Part shown: piece after piece, positions 61,065 through 64,000 of the stretch | Layout: each line of letters opens with the position of its first letter | How positions within the stretch are numbered: position 1 is the stretch's first letter | From: Lachnospiraceae bacterium | GTDB taxonomy: Bacteria; Bacillota; Clostridia; Lachnospirales; Lachnospiraceae | DNA: 64,000 nucleotides | NCBI GenBank assembly: GCA_900772845.1 | Contig: CAAGSD010000005.1 | Coordinates: 10,589 to 74,588 of the forward strand | Direction: 5' to 3' | Notes under the pieces: generated by a model | Told to the model about the DNA's origin: nothing | What the model saw: the letters and a program-made list of their open reading frames with translations, nothing else | Database searches by the model: none | Made by a program: the position numbers and the translations under genes

Positions 61065-63569
61065 GTGAAAAAATCAGTAGCAGCCAGTGAAAAGCCGGCA
61101 AAAGTAAAAGAGTTCGACAAAGAGCTCTTCAAGAGAAGTGTGGAATATAATGTACGTACCCTGTATCGTAAGAATCTGGAGGAAGCAGATGCACAGCAGA
61201 TTTTCCAGGCAGTGGCTTATGCGATCAAGGACCGCATCGTAGAGAACTGGATGGAGACCCAGAAAGCATATGAAAAAGAAGACCCTAAGATGGTCTACTA
61301 TATGTCCATGGAGTTTTTGATGGGAAGAGCGCTGGGTAACAACCTGATCAACTTAAAGGCTTACAAGCCTGTAGCGGAAGCCATGGAGGAGCTGGGACTG
61401 GATCTGAACCTGATCGAGGATCAGGAGCCGGATGCAGCACTGGGCAACGGTGGCCTGGGCCGTCTGGCGGCATGTTTCCTGGATTCCCTGGCGACTTTGG
61501 GATATCCTGCATATGGCTGCGGTATCCGCTATCGTTACGGTATGTTCAAACAGGAGATCCGCGACGGTTATCAGGTAGAGGTTCCCGATAACTGGCTGAT
61601 GAATGGCAATCCTTTTGAACTGCGCAGACCCGAGTATGCCAAGATCGTAAAGTTCGGCGGCTATGTGAGTGTTCATACCGATGAGAATGGCAGAAATGTA
61701 TTTAGCCAGGAAGGCTATCAGTCCGTTAAGGCAGTTCCCTTCGATTTCCCCATTGTGGGTTATGGTAACGGCATCGTAAATACCCTGCGTATCTGGGATG
61801 CGGAGCCCGTAGAGTGCTTCCAGCTGGATTCTTTTGACAAGGGTGATTATCAGAAGGCTGTAGAGCAGGAGAACCTGGCTCGTAATATCGTAGAGGTTCT
61901 GTACCCCAACGACAATCACTATGCAGGTAAAGAGCTGCGTCTGAAGCAGCAGTATTTCTTCATCTCCGCCTCCGTACAGGAAGCTGTCGAGAAATACATG
62001 AGAAAACATGATGATATCCATAAGTTTTATGAGAAGGTTACGTTCCAGCTGAACGATACCCATCCTACCGTTGCCATTGCAGAATTGATGCGTGTGCTGA
62101 TGGATGATTACTACCTGACCTGGGAAGAAGCATGGGAGATCACTACCAAGACCTGCGCTTACACCAATCATACCATTATGGCAGAAGCATTGGAGAAATG
62201 GCCCATCGAACTGTTCTCCAGACTGCTTCCGAGAATCTACCAGATCGTAGAAGAGATCAACCGCAGATTCGTTCTGGATATCCAGCAGAAGTACAGCAAC
62301 GTACCCGGCGTGGATGTACAGGAGAAGATCCGCAAGATGGCTATCATTTATGATGGACAGGTGAAGATGGCAAACATGGCAATCGTTTCCGGTTACTCTG
62401 TCAACGGTGTGGCAAGACTGCATACCGAGATCCTGGAGAAACAGGAACTGAAGGACTTCTATGAGATGTTCCCGGAGCGTTTCAATAATAAGACCAACGG
62501 TATCACCCAGAGACGTTTCCTGCTGCATGCGAATCCGCTGCTGGCTGACTGGGTAACTGCTCACGTAGGTGATGACTGGATCACCGACCTGCCTCAGATC
62601 TCCCGCCTGAAGGTATATGCGGATGACAAGAAGGCACAGCAGGAGTTCATGAACATCAAGTACCAGAACAAAGTACGTCTGGCAAAATATATTTTAGAAC
62701 ACAACGGTATTGAAGTAGATCCCAGATCCATCTTCGATGTACAGGTAAAGCGTCTGCATGAGTACAAGAGACAGCTGTTAAATATTCTGCATGTAATGTA
62801 TCTGTACAATGAGTTGAAGGAGCATCCGGAACTGGATTTCTATCCCAGAACCTTTATCTTCGGAGCAAAGGCAGCAGCCGGTTACCGCAACGCAAAGCTG
62901 ACGATCAAGCTGATCAACTCCGTAGCAGATGTGGTCAACAACGACCCCGCCATCAACGGCAAGATCAAGGTTGTATTTATTGAGAACTACAACGTATCCA
63001 ACGCAGAGATCATCTTCGCAGCAGCAGATGTATCCGAACAGATCTCTACCGCAAGTAAAGAAGCATCCGGTACCGGTAACATGAAGTTCATGCTGAACGG
63101 TGCTCTGACACTGGGAACCATGGATGGTGCCAATGTGGAGATCGTAGAAGAAGTGGGCGAGGAGAATGCATTTATCTTTGGTCTGTCCGCACAGGAAGTT
63201 ATCAACTACGAGAACAACGGTGGATACGATCCCATGGAGATCTTCAACAATGATCAGGATATCCGCAAGGTACTGATGCAGCTGATCAACGGAACCTTTG
63301 CACCGGGAGATCCCGAACTGTTCCGCCCGCTGTACAACTCTCTGCTGAACACCCAGTGCACTGCGAAGGCAGACACCTACTTCATCCTCAAGGACTTCAA
63401 GTCCTATGCAGAAGCACAGAAGAGAGTGGAAGCCGCTTACCGCAATGAGGACAATTGGGCCAAGAGTGCCATCCTGAATGTGGCATGCTCCGGTAAGTTT
63501 ACATCTGATAGAACGATACAGCAGTATGTGGATGAGATCTGGCACCTGGATAAAGTGGTACTGAAATAA
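61065..63569 (+). CDS. glgP: Glycogen/alpha-glucan phosphorylase
   Basis: About 834 residues, GT35. Motifs: YYMSMEFLMGR, ALGNGGLGRLAACFLDS, LNDTHPTVAIAELMR, VQVKRLHEYKRQLLN, and the pyridoxal-phosphate lysine in EASGTGNMKFMLNG (K674). It releases glucose-1-phosphate from glycogen or maltodextrin. I prefer GTG 61065, preceded at seven bases by AGAGGAG, over GTG 61044 and ATG 61047. Promoter-like sequence TTATAATAT is near 60950. No other glycogen genes are in the window. Confidence 0.97.
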   Translation: MKKSVAASEKPAKVKEFDKELFKRSVEYNVRTLYRKNLEEADAQQIFQAVAYAIKDRIVENWMETQKAYEKEDPKMVYYMSMEFLMGRALGNNLINLKAYKPVAEAMEELGLDLNLIEDQEPDAALGNGGLGRLAACFLDSLATLGYPAYGCGIRYRYGMFKQEIRDGYQVEVPDNWLMNGNPFELRRPEYAKIVKFGGYVSVHTDENGRNVFSQEGYQSVKAVPFDFPIVGYGNGIVNTLRIWDAEPVECFQLDSFDKGDYQKAVEQENLARNIVEVLYPNDNHYAGKELRLKQQYFFISASVQEAVEKYMRKHDDIHKFYEKVTFQLNDTHPTVAIAELMRVLMDDYYLTWEEAWEITTKTCAYTNHTIMAEALEKWPIELFSRLLPRIYQIVEEINRRFVLDIQQKYSNVPGVDVQEKIRKMAIIYDGQVKMANMAIVSGYSVNGVARLHTEILEKQELKDFYEMFPERFNNKTNGITQRRFLLHANPLLADWVTAHVGDDWITDLPQISRLKVYADDKKAQQEFMNIKYQNKVRLAKYILEHNGIEVDPRSIFDVQVKRLHEYKRQLLNILHVMYLYNELKEHPELDFYPRTFIFGAKAAAGYRNAKLTIKLINSVADVVNNDPAINGKIKVVFIENYNVSNAEIIFAAADVSEQISTASKEASGTGNMKFMLNGALTLGTMDGANVEIVEEVGEENAFIFGLSAQEVINYENNGGYDPMEIFNNDQDIRKVLMQLINGTFAPGDPELFRPLYNSLLNTQCTAKADTYFILKDFKSYAEAQKRVEAAYRNEDNWAKSAILNVACSGKFTSDRTIQQYVDEIWHLDKVVLK

Positions 63570-63587
63570 ATAAAGAGTTAGTTGAAT

Positions 63588-63633
63588 GCCGCCCGGATGA
63601 CTTTGTTGTCTTCCCAGGTGGTATTTTGGTTTT
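63588..63633 (+). terminator. Probable terminator of glgP
   Basis: TGCCGCC (63588-63594) with GGTGGTA (63617-63623), an interrupted stem, followed by TTTTGGTTTT. Confidence 0.5.
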
Positions 63634-63789
63634 AATGTTCCGATCTTTACCGCTTGAAAATCCATTTTGTGCTGTATAAACAGTAAATTGAAAGTTAAGC
63701 GAGGCTCATTGCGGATGACAGCTGAAAAATAGAGTAGAGAGACAGGAGTGGGCACTTGCACACAAGTCCCGGCCTCTATTTTAATCCAT

Positions 63790-64000
63790 GGGGCGCAATC
63801 ATCATTTTTATCCAATAAAGCCCCGTTAATCTTTGATATGCGGGGCGTAATCATCGATTTTATCCAATAAAGCCCCGTTAATCTTTGATATGCGGGGCGC
63901 AATCATCGATTTTATCCAATAAAGCCCCGTTAATCTTTGATATGGGGGGGCGTAATCATCGATTTTAGCTAATAAAGCCCCGTTAATCTTTGATATGTGG
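63790..64000. repeat. Tandem 52-bp repeats, four copies, running off the window
   Basis: Units begin with GGGGCG at 63790, 63842, 63894 and 63947. Each contains GGGGC and GCCCC 30 bases apart and, across the junction, GCCCCG and CGGGGC, so two alternative hairpins are possible. Copies differ at few positions, mainly CGC/CGT near the start. The array continues past the end. No ORF is supported in it. Confidence 0.9.

Noticed and set aside
62778..63902. 374-codon minus-strand frame over glgP
   Set aside because: Opposite the conserved pyridoxal-phosphate region; it extends into the tandem repeats without coding signs.
63790..64000. Tandem repeats as a CRISPR array
   Set aside because: Units are contiguous with no unique spacers.

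Overview
The window looks like a chromosome segment of a gut-type Lachnospiraceae (Firmicutes, Clostridia). The evidence is AAGGAGG-type ribosome binding sites, spoVT, an Ile T-box in front of ileS, several AraC/YesN-type regulators, two ABC sugar-importer loci, and a Cas12a that recalls the Eubacterium rectale (ErCas12a/MAD7) branch. The assignment rests on gene content and remembered protein similarity, not on a database search.

Layout. 1-5.9 kb: 3' part of mfd, a 36-codon mini-gene whose ribosome binding site lies in a long hairpin, a KDG/sugar kinase, a membrane-anchored unknown and a Nudix hydrolase. 5.9-19.8 kb: a beta-mannan oligosaccharide locus with GH36 alpha-galactosidase, LacI and AraC regulators, an ABC importer, cellobiose/mannobiose 2-epimerase, two GH130 phosphorylases, a CE17-like acetylesterase and mannose-6-phosphate isomerase. 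Imported galactosylated and acetylated manno-oligosaccharides would be stripped of side groups, epimerised and phosphorolysed to mannose-1-phosphate and glucose. 19.9-39.7 kb: a second glycan locus with an AraC regulator, GH88, ROK kinase, GH31, an intracellular discoidin-like protein, GH43, an ABC importer, a 1781-residue secreted lyase-like protein and a YesM/YesN two-component pair. GH88 plus a lyase-like toroid suggests a uronic-acid-containing substrate; the KDG-type kinase at 3.2 kb could handle the resulting keto sugar.

39.8-46.7 kb: a nuclease/transposase remnant, a small alarmone synthetase, metF, and a stand-alone type V-A CRISPR locus with cas12a and three 36-nt repeats but no cas1, cas2 or cas4. 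The best signal of the window is here. A solitary Cas12a-type repeat begins inside the metF stop codon. The nine bases that follow it (TAAAGCTGT) match a site with a TTTG PAM lying over the -35 box of the cas12a promoter. This is the architecture of a crRNA-like Cas-regulating RNA (CreR) that guides Cas12a to repress its own promoter, apparently carried in the metF 3' UTR.

46.7-64 kb: a MarR-type regulator with a disrupted N-terminus and a heterodimeric ABC exporter, an NSS-family symporter, spoVT, an AAA_14/DUF4143 ATPase with an internal deletion, a GGDEF protein, the T-box and ileS, a 247-bp structured repeat with near-inverted ends, a polytopic membrane protein, glycogen phosphorylase, and a 52-bp tandem repeat running off the end. 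Cas12a and its flanks are visibly more AT-rich than their neighbours, which suggests horizontal acquisition.
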